DNA of 64,000 nucleotides, taken from an uncultured Synechococcaceae cyanobacterium (GTDB taxonomy: Bacteria; Cyanobacteriota; Cyanobacteriia; PCC-6307; Cyanobiaceae). The stretch lies in contig CACPJY010000008.1 in assembly GCA_902634405.1 (NCBI GenBank), forward strand, positions 1 to 64,000, written 5' to 3'. This document shows, piece after piece, positions 7,741-16,242 of the stretch (its first letter is position 1; each line of letters begins with the position of its first letter). Both the position numbers and the translations under genes were made by a program. The notes beneath the pieces were generated by a model, which did no database searches, was not told the origin of the DNA, and saw nothing but the letters and a program-made list of their open reading frames with translations.

Positions 7741-8912
7741 TGAAAGTTAATTCTTGGCAGAAGAGGCGAATTCCACTCGCTTGGTTGTTGTTAACGCGTC
7801 AACCTCTGAGATTGATGGTTGCTTTGGCAGGAATTTGTTTTGCTGGAATTCTGATGTTTATGCAGCTTGGTTTTCGTGATGGTCTTTTTGACGCAAGTGT
7901 TACGGTTCATAGATTATTTGATGCTGATTTAGTTCTTATAAGTCCTCGCTCAATGAGTTCTATTGGAATGAGCGGTTTTCCAAGACGAAGATTGGTGCAA
8001 ACAATGGCGCATGAATCTGTAAGTGGGATAACCCCAGTCAATTGGAACTTTCTTCTTTGGCGTAATCCAAAGACTCTTTCAACTCGGTCAATCTTGGCAC
8101 TTGGTTTTGAACCTGGGAATCCTCTATTTAATGACCCTTCTTTAGCTGATAAGACTCGATCGCTAACCACTCCTGGACGTGTTTTGTTTGACGAACTTTC
8201 TAGAAATGAGTTTGGCCCAATAAAAAAATGGTTTAGAGAAGGTCGTGTCATAGAAACCGAACTTGCTGGAAAAAGAGTAAGGGTTTCTGGGTTGGTGGCA
8301 TTAGGGCCTTCTTTTGGTGCTGACGGAAATTTATTGACTAGTAGAGAAACTTTCCTAAACCTTATGCCTGCAACCCCTCCAGGGAGTATCGAAATCGGTC
8401 TTGTAAGACTGAAGCCAGGGTTTGATCCTGAAACCGTTGCTAAATCTATTCAAATCAGTTTGCCTAATGACGTAAAGGTATTGACTAAACAAGGATTTAT
8501 AGATTTTGAGAAGAATTATTGGCGAAGCAGTACATCTATAGGCTTTATTTTTACTTTGGGAGCGGGAATGGGCTTTGTCGTTGGATGTGTAATTGTTTAT
8601 CAAATTCTTTATAGCGATGTTTGTGATCATTTACCTGAGTATGCAACTTTGCTTGCTATGGGATATCGCTTAAAAACTCTTATTGGCGTAGTGATTCGAG
8701 AGGGAGGCTTACTTGCTGTAATGGGTTACTTGCCAGCCTATTTAGCTGCCGAACTTTTATATGCACTTGTCCGTAATTCTACAAAATTACCTGTGGGCAT
8801 GGATTTTGAAAGAGCTCTGTTGGTCTTTATGTTGATTCTCTTGATGTGCATGGCATCAGCAGTGCTTGCTATGCGCAGACTTTTTGATGCTGACCCTGCA
8901 GAGATTTTTTGA
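7740..8912 (+). CDS. devC: DevC-type ABC exporter permease
   Basis: A 390-residue FtsX-fold permease. One helix near the N-terminus (PLRLMVALAGICFAGILMFMQLG), a large periplasmic domain (about 45-255) and three C-terminal helices match DevC. The C-terminal VCDHLPEYATLLAMGY is the coupling region seen in this family. It starts at a GTG that shares one base with the devB stop (7740), so translation is coupled. It works with the DevA ATPase and the DevB adaptor, presumably linked to a TolC-like outer-membrane channel encoded elsewhere. Confidence 0.88.
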   Translation: MKVNSWQKRRIPLAWLLLTRQPLRLMVALAGICFAGILMFMQLGFRDGLFDASVTVHRLFDADLVLISPRSMSSIGMSGFPRRRLVQTMAHESVSGITPVNWNFLLWRNPKTLSTRSILALGFEPGNPLFNDPSLADKTRSLTTPGRVLFDELSRNEFGPIKKWFREGRVIETELAGKRVRVSGLVALGPSFGADGNLLTSRETFLNLMPATPPGSIEIGLVRLKPGFDPETVAKSIQISLPNDVKVLTKQGFIDFEKNYWRSSTSIGFIFTLGAGMGFVVGCVIVYQILYSDVCDHLPEYATLLAMGYRLKTLIGVVIREGGLLAVMGYLPAYLAAELLYALVRNSTKLPVGMDFERALLVFMLILLMCMASAVLAMRRLFDADPAEIF

Positions 8913-8958
8913 TCAAATCATTTACTTTTTATGGTTTTCGTAAAATGGGATTTTTTGT

Positions 8959-9645
8959 ATGAATGAATTTTCTGTTGATATTAAAAACCTTAGTCATTGG
9001 TATGGCAAAGATGAAATGAGAAGACAGGTACTCCAGTCGATATCTTTGCAAATTTCTCCTGGAGAAGTGGTTTTGCTTTCGGGACCTTCTGGTTGTGGAA
9101 AGACTACTCTTTTAAGCCTTATAGGGTCTTTACGAGATATTCAGCAAGGTGATTTGTATGTTTTTGGTAACCAACTGAAAGGTGCAACTAGAAAACTACG
9201 CCAAAAGGTAAGGCGTCAAATAGGGGTTATCTTTCAAGGCCATAATCTTTTACGGTGCCTAACATCTGAACAAAATGTTCAGATGGGATCTGATTTGTTG
9301 CAGGGATTTTCTTATAAAAGTCGCCGAGCTCAAGCTCGAGAGTGGCTTAGGACTGTTGGCTTGGGAGACCATTTGAACAAACTCCCTCAAGATCTCTCTG
9401 GGGGGCAGAAGCAACGTGTTGCTATTGCAAGGGCGTTAGCTTCTAGACCTAAGTTATTACTTGCCGATGAACCAACAGCAGCTCTTGATGGTGCAACAGG
9501 GAGAGAAGTTGTTGATTTGCTTAAAAAATTGGCCAAAGAACAATCTGCTTCAGTTTTGATGGTTACTCATGATCCAAGGATTGTTGATGTAGCAGATCGC
9601 CTTATTCAGATGGAAGATGGCCAATTTGTCCCCCCTTTTAGGTAG
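8959..9645 (+). CDS. devA: DevA-type ABC exporter ATPase
   Basis: A 228-residue ABC ATPase. Walker A GPSGCGKTT lies at about 46-54, the Q-loop in IGVIFQGHNLL, the signature LSGGQKQRVAIARAL, and Walker B LLLADEPTAALDG, with the H-loop in VTHDPR. Its best relatives are LolD/MacB-like and DevA ATPases. It closes the devBCA operon, 46 bases after devC. The three genes form a complete tripartite exporter inner part. Confidence 0.92.
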   Translation: MNEFSVDIKNLSHWYGKDEMRRQVLQSISLQISPGEVVLLSGPSGCGKTTLLSLIGSLRDIQQGDLYVFGNQLKGATRKLRQKVRRQIGVIFQGHNLLRCLTSEQNVQMGSDLLQGFSYKSRRAQAREWLRTVGLGDHLNKLPQDLSGGQKQRVAIARALASRPKLLLADEPTAALDGATGREVVDLLKKLAKEQSASVLMVTHDPRIVDVADRLIQMEDGQFVPPFR

Positions 9646-9680
9646 GTTGGGTAAAGATGTTTAATTTGAGCTATTAGAAA

Positions 9681-9836
9681 ATGGCCAAGCGGAGAAACCT
9701 CAAGAAAGAAAAGCAGGAGCGTAATCGCGCTTATGCCCGCAAATTTAAAAAGCGTAAATTAAGAAATGATGGCCGAGGGGAAGGCGCAGGTAATGGGGTT
9801 ACAGGCACTGCCAATAATGGAGGAGCAGCAGACTAA
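9681..9836 (+). CDS. Small basic protein, cyanobacterial, unknown function
   Basis: A 51-residue ORF starting at an ATG at 9681. The N-terminal 30 residues are extremely basic (MAKRRNLKKEKQERNRAYAR, then KFKKRKLRNDGRG), followed by a Gly/Asn/Ala-rich flexible tail. The composition suggests an RNA- or ribosome-binding peptide, but that is inference. I believe near-identical short ORFs occur in other picocyanobacterial genomes. It follows devA by 35 bases on the same strand and may be the last cistron of that unit. Confidence 0.65.
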   Translation: MAKRRNLKKEKQERNRAYARKFKKRKLRNDGRGEGAGNGVTGTANNGGAAD

Positions 9837-9931
9837 AGAAATTAGAAAGTAATTAGTTCTAACTTCACCACAAGAGTCCCCTTGAGCGTATTAAAGTTTT
9901 GTGACCTGTATGTTTTGTTGGATATTTTCGG

Positions 9932-10864
9932 ATGTTCCCGAGCGTAGTAATACCTACTTATAATCGTCGCCCAATCCTCGAGAAGTGTTTGTTGGCTCTC
10001 GAGAAGCAGGTGCTTTCATCAGATCTAATAGGTTTTGAAATCCTGATTGTTGATGATGGTTCTACTGACGGGACTTGTGAATGGCTTAGGTCCAGTGCTT
10101 CTCGATTTCCTCATGTTCGGCTGATAGAGCAAGATCATGCAGGTCCGGCCGCAGCACGTAATAAAGGGGTAGTTAATGCCCAAGGAGATGTAATTGTTTT
10201 TATTGATAGTGATTTAGTAGTGACTGAGTACTTTTTGGCTTCTCATTCAAGAGCTTTGAGACGACGATGGCGAGATCACCCAAACCGTCTTTGTTTTACA
10301 TATGGAGCTGTAATTAATACTTCTAACTTCGAAAGGCCAACTGATGAGCCACATAAGCTTAGTGATCTTTCCTGGGCGTACTTCGCTACAGGTAATGTTG
10401 CTATTGATAAAGCAGTCTTAGAAAGATCAGGGTTGTTTGACACGAGCTTCTGTCTTTATGGCTGGGAAGATTTAGAACTTGGGGAGAGACTTAGAAAGAT
10501 GGGTGTAGCCCTAATTAAATGTCCCGAAGCCGTTGGCTATCACTGGCATCCTCCCCTCAGCCTTGAGAAAATACCTAATTTAATAAGAGTAGAAAAAGAG
10601 CGAGCTAAAATGGGCTTATTATTTTATAAAAAGCACCCTACACTTAGGGTCAGATTTATTATTCAATTCACTTCACTTCATCTCTTCTTGTGGGAAGTTT
10701 TGACTTTAGGAGGTCTCTTGAATGTCAAAAGTCTGAAACCGCTTTTGAAGTGGTTGATTGCAACTGGGCATCCAGGTGTAGCAATGGAGCTTTTGAGATT
10801 GCCTCTCAATCGAATTGGTGTAAGAGAGCTTTATAAGGAAGCATCCTTGAGTGGCCTTAGGTGA
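9932..10864 (+). CDS. Family 2 glycosyltransferase
   Basis: A 310-residue GT-A fold enzyme. The N-terminus SVVIPTYNRRPILEKCL and ILIVDDGSTDGT form the nucleotide-binding part; FIDSD at about 90-94 is the DXD-like metal site. GWEDLELGERLRKMG at about 187-201 is the ED-containing acceptor motif of GT2 enzymes with a galactosyltransferase-like C-terminal part. It would transfer a sugar from a nucleotide sugar onto an unknown acceptor, perhaps for cell-surface glycans. No other glycan genes flank it. The start is an ATG. Confidence 0.85.
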   Translation: MFPSVVIPTYNRRPILEKCLLALEKQVLSSDLIGFEILIVDDGSTDGTCEWLRSSASRFPHVRLIEQDHAGPAAARNKGVVNAQGDVIVFIDSDLVVTEYFLASHSRALRRRWRDHPNRLCFTYGAVINTSNFERPTDEPHKLSDLSWAYFATGNVAIDKAVLERSGLFDTSFCLYGWEDLELGERLRKMGVALIKCPEAVGYHWHPPLSLEKIPNLIRVEKERAKMGLLFYKKHPTLRVRFIIQFTSLHLFLWEVLTLGGLLNVKSLKPLLKWLIATGHPGVAMELLRLPLNRIGVRELYKEASLSGLR

Positions 10865-10913
10865 GGTCTATTTGTTAAATTCTCTATGTTCATTTTATTA
10901 CGCACACCTGATC

Positions 10914-10991
10914 GTTTCGGGTGATTAAAGTTTCGGTCTCCTTTTAGAGGCTTTCCTTTTAATCCCTGTCAGGTGGAGGCGAACCCGAAAC
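10914..10991 (+). promoter_or_regulatory. Structured 5' leader of rpsB, candidate autoregulatory RNA
   Basis: The DNA just before rpsB can fold compactly. GTTTCGGGT (10914-10922) is fully complementary to ACCCGAAAC (10983-10991), closing a 9-bp helix that ends nine bases before the ATG. Immediately inside, GATTAAA (10923-10929) pairs with TTTAATC (10958-10964), and GTCTC (10936-10940) with GAGGC (10947-10951). A second GTTTCGG (10930-10936) could compete for the same 3' arm. S2 is known to repress rpsB-tsf in E. coli through its leader; a similar role here is inference. Confidence 0.5.
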
Positions 10992-11000
10992 CATACAATC

Positions 11001-11720
11001 ATGGCAGTTGTTACTCTCTCCGAGATGATGGAGGCTGGTGCTCACTTTGGGCATCAGACAAGAAGATGGAATCCCAAAATGTCGCGCTATATCTATAGCG
11101 CTAGAAATGGGGTACATATTATTGATCTTGTACAGACCGCGGTCTGTATGAATAACGCTTACAAATGGACTCGAACCGCTGCAAGAAGTGGCAAGAGATT
11201 CCTTTTTGTTGGTACTAAAAAGCAGGCTTCAGAGGTTGTAGCTCAAGAGGCATCTAGATGTGGGGCTGCCTACGTTAATCAACGTTGGTTGGGCGGGATG
11301 CTTACTAATTGGACAACTATGAAAGCTCGCATTGATCGTTTAAAGGACCTAGAGAGGATGGAATCCAGTGGCGCAATTGCAATGAGGCCTAAGAAAGAGG
11401 CAGCAGTCTTGAGACGTGAGTTGGAACGCCTGCAGAAATACCTCGGTGGCCTTAAAGGTATGAGGCGGCTACCTGATGTTGTTGTTTTAGTTGACCAGAG
11501 AAGAGAGACTAATGCTGTTTTAGAAGCGCGTAAATTGGATATTCCTCTGGTGTCAATGCTTGATACCAATTGCGATCCTGATTTATGCGAAGTTCCTATA
11601 CCTTGCAATGATGATGCTGTTAGATCTGTTCAGCTTGTTTTAGGTCGACTTGCTGATGCAATTAACGAAGGCCGTCATGGCAGCAATGAAAATCGCGGTT
11701 CTGGCCCCAAGGGTGATTGA
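11001..11720 (+). CDS. rpsB: 30S ribosomal protein S2
   Basis: A 239-residue S2 protein of the small ribosomal subunit. The start [27 protein letters not shown] is diagnostic, followed by [32 protein letters not shown] and [11 protein letters not shown]. It lies in the conserved order rpsB-tsf. A GGAGG (10975-10979) sits about 21 bases before the ATG, too far for a standard Shine-Dalgarno, so the folded leader may decide access to the start. Confidence 0.97.
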   Translation: MAVVTLSEMMEAGAHFGHQTRRWNPKMSRYIYSARNGVHIIDLVQTAVCMNNAYKWTRTAARSGKRFLFVGTKKQASEVVAQEASRCGAAYVNQRWLGGMLTNWTTMKARIDRLKDLERMESSGAIAMRPKKEAAVLRRELERLQKYLGGLKGMRRLPDVVVLVDQRRETNAVLEARKLDIPLVSMLDTNCDPDLCEVPIPCNDDAVRSVQLVLGRLADAINEGRHGSNENRGSGPKGD

Positions 11721-11734
11721 TTTCACTCTTGGGC
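11704..11734 (+). terminator. Stem-loop across the rpsB stop codon
   Basis: Arms 11704-11716 and 11723-11734 pair over about 12 bp, with one bulged C and one G-U, around a 6-base loop. The TGA of rpsB falls in the loop region. No T-run follows directly, so this is more likely an intercistronic RNA processing or attenuation element than a full terminator. Confidence 0.45.
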
Positions 11735-11747
11735 TATGTTCTCGAAA

Positions 11748-11770
11748 CTTGCTGAAAAATTTTTAGCAAG
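11748..11770 (+). terminator. Second stem-loop in the rpsB-tsf gap
   Basis: CTTGCT (11748-11753) pairs with AGCAAG (11765-11770), and AAAAA with TTTTT continues the stem after one bulged G. CTTTTATTAC follows. It resembles a weak intrinsic terminator or attenuator that would lower tsf relative to rpsB. Confidence 0.4.
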
Positions 11771-11806
11771 CTTTTATTACCCTTATCCAATTCAACCAGA
11801 TTTCAC

Positions 11807-12463
11807 ATGGCGGAAGTATCAGCCAAGCTCGTTAAAGAACTGCGTGATAAAACCGGCGCAGGCATGATGGATTGCAAGAAAGCACTTGCAGAGTCAGATT
11901 GTGATATGAATAAAGCCTCCGAATGGCTTAGACAGAAAGGTATCGCAAGTGCCGAAAAGAAATCCGGGAGGATTGCTGCTGAGGGGGCAATTGGAAGTTA
12001 TATCCACACAGGCTCGAGAGTAGGAGTGCTTTTAGAACTAAATTGTGAGACGGATTTTGTGGCTAGAGGCGATTTATTTCAGGGCCTTCTTAAAGACATA
12101 GCTATGCAGGTAGCGGCCTGTAGCAATGTTGAATATGTGAGTACTGATGAAATCCCTTCAGACGTAGTTGATAAGGAAAAAGCCATAGAGATGGGTCGTG
12201 ATGACCTTGAAGGTAAACCTGATGAGATAAAGAAACGAATAGTCGAAGGGAGAATCGCTAAACGCCTTAATGAACTTGCTTTAATGGAGCAGCCTTTTAT
12301 TCGAGATAGTTCTATGACAGTTGAGCAGCTTGTTAAACAAGTCGCTGGTCAGATAGGTGAGAATATAAAGATCAGGAGGTTTACCCGCTATACACTCGGA
12401 GAAGGTATAGATGTAGAGAAGATGGATTTTGCATCAGAAGTTGCCACTATTTCTGCAGCTTGA
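11807..12463 (+). CDS. tsf: Elongation factor Ts
   Basis: EF-Ts recycles EF-Tu by exchanging GDP for GTP. The N-terminal UBA-like domain ([22 protein letters not shown]) and the core signature ([16 protein letters not shown]) are intact. At 218 residues it is the short form found in cyanobacteria. It follows rpsB by 86 bases, a gap that contains two stem-loops. Confidence 0.97.
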   Translation: MAEVSAKLVKELRDKTGAGMMDCKKALAESDCDMNKASEWLRQKGIASAEKKSGRIAAEGAIGSYIHTGSRVGVLLELNCETDFVARGDLFQGLLKDIAMQVAACSNVEYVSTDEIPSDVVDKEKAIEMGRDDLEGKPDEIKKRIVEGRIAKRLNELALMEQPFIRDSSMTVEQLVKQVAGQIGENIKIRRFTRYTLGEGIDVEKMDFASEVATISAA

Positions 12464-12483
12464 CCTGCTAAAAAAGAATAGAG

Positions 12484-13701
12484 ATGTTGTCTCGATTTGA
12501 TCCTTCTCATCAGCTTGAATATCTTCGAAAACAAGCAAATGAGCTTGCTCCAGTTATATACAGGGACCATGCTCTTTATTTGCAGGTTCTTAGAAATGAT
12601 CTTTTAGATGCGGCGAAAAAATCTATCTTCCTTTTGATAACAGATAAAGACCAGAATCGATTAAATAAACTTTCGATTGAGACTCGTAATACTTTTCAAG
12701 AAACTGTAAATGAATTGATCTCCCGTTCAATATCTTTATTGACAATCGAACATTTGATGGACTTGGTTAGACAAATTGAAGAGGAGCATCGCAGTAATAA
12801 TGAAAGGTCAAAGCAGAAAATTATTAATGCATTAAATAATTCATCACCTTTAAGCCACTCTAATGGGAATTCTATTGAATTAGGACTGGCCTCCCCATTA
12901 GATGAACCTGAGAAAGTTGAGGATTTTTCTACTTCTAACTATGATGAGGATGTTGACTTAATTTATGAAAGAGATGTTGATGTTAGGGATGAACTCTTTA
13001 CCCCTACTGATACAGATGATGAAAGTATTCCTGATAATTCACAAGGTGATGATTTGAAGAGTGGTGAACATAAAATGGATTTTTTTAATTCTGAATTCAG
13101 CGATTCTAGTACAAATGGTTTTGATATATTGCGCTCTTTGTTTGTGATGGCAGGTGAAACAATTGAGTCTAAAAGTGATTCTTCAATAGATTCTGAGGAC
13201 TCAACTGAATTGAATAATCTCTTAGGAGATGATGAGTTAGATAATGGTATCTTACCTTCTAATCCAATTGATTTGATGAATTGGATGCATTCGATAGACA
13301 ATGCTCTTTCCCGTAGATTGAGAAATCTTTCTTATGCTTTAAATGTCGAATTAATGCGGGTTGGTATTGTTACTAGCCTTGTGCCTAGGAATCTTCTCGA
13401 GACAGTATTAAGGGGTGAGCTCGAATCTCAATCAGCGTCATCTAATATCTTAAGGATACGACTCCCATTGGATCTTCCATTGCTTTCAGATGGTATGGAT
13501 ATTTCCTGTGTACTTTTAAGATCATCTGATTTGGAATTTGATAATCCTAGGTTACGTCGATGTAGGCAAAAGCTAAAGCAGTACCGACAGGAATTGCAGA
13601 TTATGGTGCGTAAGCAGCGACATTGGCAGGCACGTTTCTTGTCTCAACAAGCCCATGAACAGTGGTGGCAGAACCCTCCCGATTCAGAAGAAAGAGGTTG
13701 A
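12484..13701 (+). CDS. Uncharacterised cyanobacterial protein between tsf and recG
   Basis: A 405-residue protein I do not recognise as a named family. Residues 1-115 are predicted largely helical (LEYLRKQANELAPVIYRDHALYLQ at the start). Residues about 130-265 are low-complexity, very acidic and Ser/Asp-rich, likely disordered. Residues about 265-405 look folded, with a basic helical end (RLRRCRQKLKQYRQELQIMVRKQ, then RHWQARFLSQQAHEQWW). The gene starts 20 bases after tsf and its end overlaps the recG frame by 40 bases, so it belongs to the tsf-recG transcription unit. The conserved place next to recG may hint at DNA or translation work, but there is no direct evidence. Confidence 0.65.
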   Translation: MLSRFDPSHQLEYLRKQANELAPVIYRDHALYLQVLRNDLLDAAKKSIFLLITDKDQNRLNKLSIETRNTFQETVNELISRSISLLTIEHLMDLVRQIEEEHRSNNERSKQKIINALNNSSPLSHSNGNSIELGLASPLDEPEKVEDFSTSNYDEDVDLIYERDVDVRDELFTPTDTDDESIPDNSQGDDLKSGEHKMDFFNSEFSDSSTNGFDILRSLFVMAGETIESKSDSSIDSEDSTELNNLLGDDELDNGILPSNPIDLMNWMHSIDNALSRRLRNLSYALNVELMRVGIVTSLVPRNLLETVLRGELESQSASSNILRIRLPLDLPLLSDGMDISCVLLRSSDLEFDNPRLRRCRQKLKQYRQELQIMVRKQRHWQARFLSQQAHEQWWQNPPDSEERG

Positions 13702-16187
13702 ATAGTAGTCAATTAGAGGATCTTTTGGATTGGGTTAGACCTATTCAACAAGCTTTGAGGATTGAGTCTGAAAAAGGTTTTACGAATATTGTTGGGAGAG
13801 GAGAACGATTTCATGAATTTGTTTCGAGAAAGTTTTCGACATTCCCTTTAGAGAATCTACCTACTAGTAGTCATGAAAAGATAAAAAAATTTGGTGATGA
13901 ATTTAGCTCGTATCCAACTTGGACAGAGTCTCGTAGAAGAAGAATTGTTATTGATTCTAGACAATTTCTGTACGGACTTATTAAACAAACAAAAGTAGAT
14001 GAGGCTATCTCTATACCTAGGTTAAAACTTGCTCAAGATCAAGATTCTTCTGCTCGCTCATCTAAAATTGATAGGCATTTAAATCTAGATAGTCCATTGG
14101 TAGAGGTTAGAGGGGTCGGTCCAAAAATTGCTGGAAAGCTCGCTTCTTTAGGCCTTCTCTTAGTTAAAGACCTTTTAAATTACTATCCCAGGGATTATGT
14201 TGACTATTCTTCTCTTCGTAGAATTTCTACATTAGAAGTTGGTAAGACTGCAACATTGGTGGCAACAGTTAGGCGATGCAACGGATTCCCTAGCCCTAAG
14301 AATCCGAATTTGTCGATCTTGGAATTGCATTTGCAGGATTTAACTGGACGAATCAAGGTCACTAGGTTTTTTGCTGGGAAGAGATTTAGTAGTTTTTCTT
14401 TTATTAAGAGTCAAACTCGCCTTTACCCTCAAGGTGCAACAGTTGCTGTGAGTGGGTTGGTGAAGGAAGGTACCTTTGGATTGACATTTAATGACCCATT
14501 GATTGAGGTCATGGAAAATACAAGTTCAACAATTAGATCGACAAGCATTGGTCGATTGATACCAGTATATCCATTGACAGATGGCTTAACAGCTGAAAAG
14601 TTTAGGGATTTAGTTGGGTCTGTGCTTCCTATGGCTCAAAGGTTGCCAGATCACTTATCTATTCAAACTTTAAAGGCCCAAGGGATGCCTAGTCTAAGTG
14701 AGGCAATTGTTGGTATACATTCTCCAAAGGATCAGCAGTCCTTGAATTTAGCTAGAAGGCGCCTTGTTTTCGATGAGTTTTTTCTTTTGCAAATTGGTCT
14801 TTTAAAACGACGGGCTGAATTTCGTAGACGCCCTTCTGCTCTCTTTGAGAGAGTAAGTAGAAGGGAAGGACTAGTGGGTAGATTCCTTGATGGGTTGCCG
14901 TTTGTTTTGACGACCGCACAGCAAAATGTCCTTGATGAGATTGAAGGGGATCTTTCGCAGAAAGAGCCTATGGCTCGTCTGGTTCAGGGCGATGTTGGTT
15001 GTGGTAAAACTGTTGTTGCTATAGCAACCCTTCTTAATGCTGTAGAAGAAGGATGGCAAGTCGCTTTCATGGCTCCAACGGAAGTTCTAGCTGAACAGCA
15101 TCATCGAACCCTTGGTAAATGGTTGCCTCAATTACATGTCACAAGCGACTTGCTTACCGGCTCGACTCGTAGAACTTATCGACGAAAAATATTAGATGAC
15201 GTTGGCAATGGATCTCTTAAGGTCCTTATAGGTACTCATGCCCTTCTTGAAGATCCTGTAAGTTTTTCGCGTTTGGGATTGGTGATTGTGGATGAGCAGC
15301 ATCGTTTCGGGGTTCATCAACGAAATAAATTGCTGAGTAAGGGGCTACAGCCACATTTGTTGACTATGACAGCAACTCCCATCCCTAGGACACTTGCACT
15401 CTCTATACATGGTGACTTAGATATAAGTCAAATTAATGAATTACCTCCAGGTAGAAAAGTTGTGCAGACAAGGATTATTACATCTGCAAAAAGAGATGAG
15501 GCTTACCAATTGATTCGTGATGAGGTTAATTGCGGTCAACGAGCTTATGTTGTTTTGCCTCTCGTAGATGAATCCGAGAAACTTGACCTTAGATCTGCAG
15601 TAATGGTTTACAAGCAGTTATCAGAGGAGATTTTCCCTGAATTTAGAGTTGGCCTTTTACATGGAAAGATGAGTGGTTCAGATAAGCAAACCGTAATTAG
15701 AAACTTTGCTTTGGGCAATTATCAGGTACTTGTCTCTACAACAGTTGTTGAGGTTGGAGTCGATGTCCCTGAGGCTTCTGTAATGATGATCGATCATGCT
15801 GAGAGGTTTGGCTTGGCTCAACTACATCAATTACGTGGACGGGTTGGACGTGGTGCTGCAGTGTCTCATTGTTTACTTGTTAATGGAAGCTCTAACTCAC
15901 ATGGCCGTGAGCGATTAGATGTGATGGTTCGTTCTAACGATGGGTTTGAAATTTCGGAAATTGACCTTCGCTTAAGGGGACCAGGCCAGATTTTAGGAAC
16001 TAAACAATCGGGATTGCCAGACTTTGCACTAGCGAGTTTGTCTGATGATGGTGATATCCTTCAGGAGGCTAGAAAAGAAGCACAGTTAGTACTTGAATCA
16101 GATCCAGAGTTACTTAAAAATAACTGTTTAAGGAAATTATTAGAGTCCCATTGGGATCGACTGATCAGCAATGCAAATCTTAATTGA
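13662..16187 (+). CDS. recG: ATP-dependent DNA helicase RecG
   Basis: RecG is a superfamily 2 helicase that reverses stalled forks and processes branched DNA. The wedge domain (about 140-300) starts with VRGVGPKIAGKLASLGL. The motor domain shows Walker A GDVGCGKT at about 443-450 and the DEQH box (VIVDEQHRFG) at about 540. TMTATPIPRTLA and VVEVGVDVPEASVMMI, followed by QLHQLRGRVGRG, are motifs III-VI. At 841 residues it has the cyanobacterial N-terminal extension of about 130 residues. The frame opens at a GTG at 13662 (a second GTG follows directly) within the preceding gene; the overlap suggests coupling, but the exact start is uncertain. Confidence 0.95.
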   Translation: MVAEPSRFRRKRLNSSQLEDLLDWVRPIQQALRIESEKGFTNIVGRGERFHEFVSRKFSTFPLENLPTSSHEKIKKFGDEFSSYPTWTESRRRRIVIDSRQFLYGLIKQTKVDEAISIPRLKLAQDQDSSARSSKIDRHLNLDSPLVEVRGVGPKIAGKLASLGLLLVKDLLNYYPRDYVDYSSLRRISTLEVGKTATLVATVRRCNGFPSPKNPNLSILELHLQDLTGRIKVTRFFAGKRFSSFSFIKSQTRLYPQGATVAVSGLVKEGTFGLTFNDPLIEVMENTSSTIRSTSIGRLIPVYPLTDGLTAEKFRDLVGSVLPMAQRLPDHLSIQTLKAQGMPSLSEAIVGIHSPKDQQSLNLARRRLVFDEFFLLQIGLLKRRAEFRRRPSALFERVSRREGLVGRFLDGLPFVLTTAQQNVLDEIEGDLSQKEPMARLVQGDVGCGKTVVAIATLLNAVEEGWQVAFMAPTEVLAEQHHRTLGKWLPQLHVTSDLLTGSTRRTYRRKILDDVGNGSLKVLIGTHALLEDPVSFSRLGLVIVDEQHRFGVHQRNKLLSKGLQPHLLTMTATPIPRTLALSIHGDLDISQINELPPGRKVVQTRIITSAKRDEAYQLIRDEVNCGQRAYVVLPLVDESEKLDLRSAVMVYKQLSEEIFPEFRVGLLHGKMSGSDKQTVIRNFALGNYQVLVSTTVVEVGVDVPEASVMMIDHAERFGLAQLHQLRGRVGRGAAVSHCLLVNGSSNSHGRERLDVMVRSNDGFEISEIDLRLRGPGQILGTKQSGLPDFALASLSDDGDILQEARKEAQLVLESDPELLKNNCLRKLLESHWDRLISNANLN

Positions 16188-16242
16188 CCTTTTAAGTATT
16201 TTCATATGCATTCAACCTTGAAGATTTTCTGAGATGTTTATT

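Noticed and set aside
12963-13301. 112-codon minus-strand ORF
   Set aside because: It mirrors the Ser/Asp-rich low-complexity part of the unknown tsf-recG gene; Ser-rich antisense frames are expected there.
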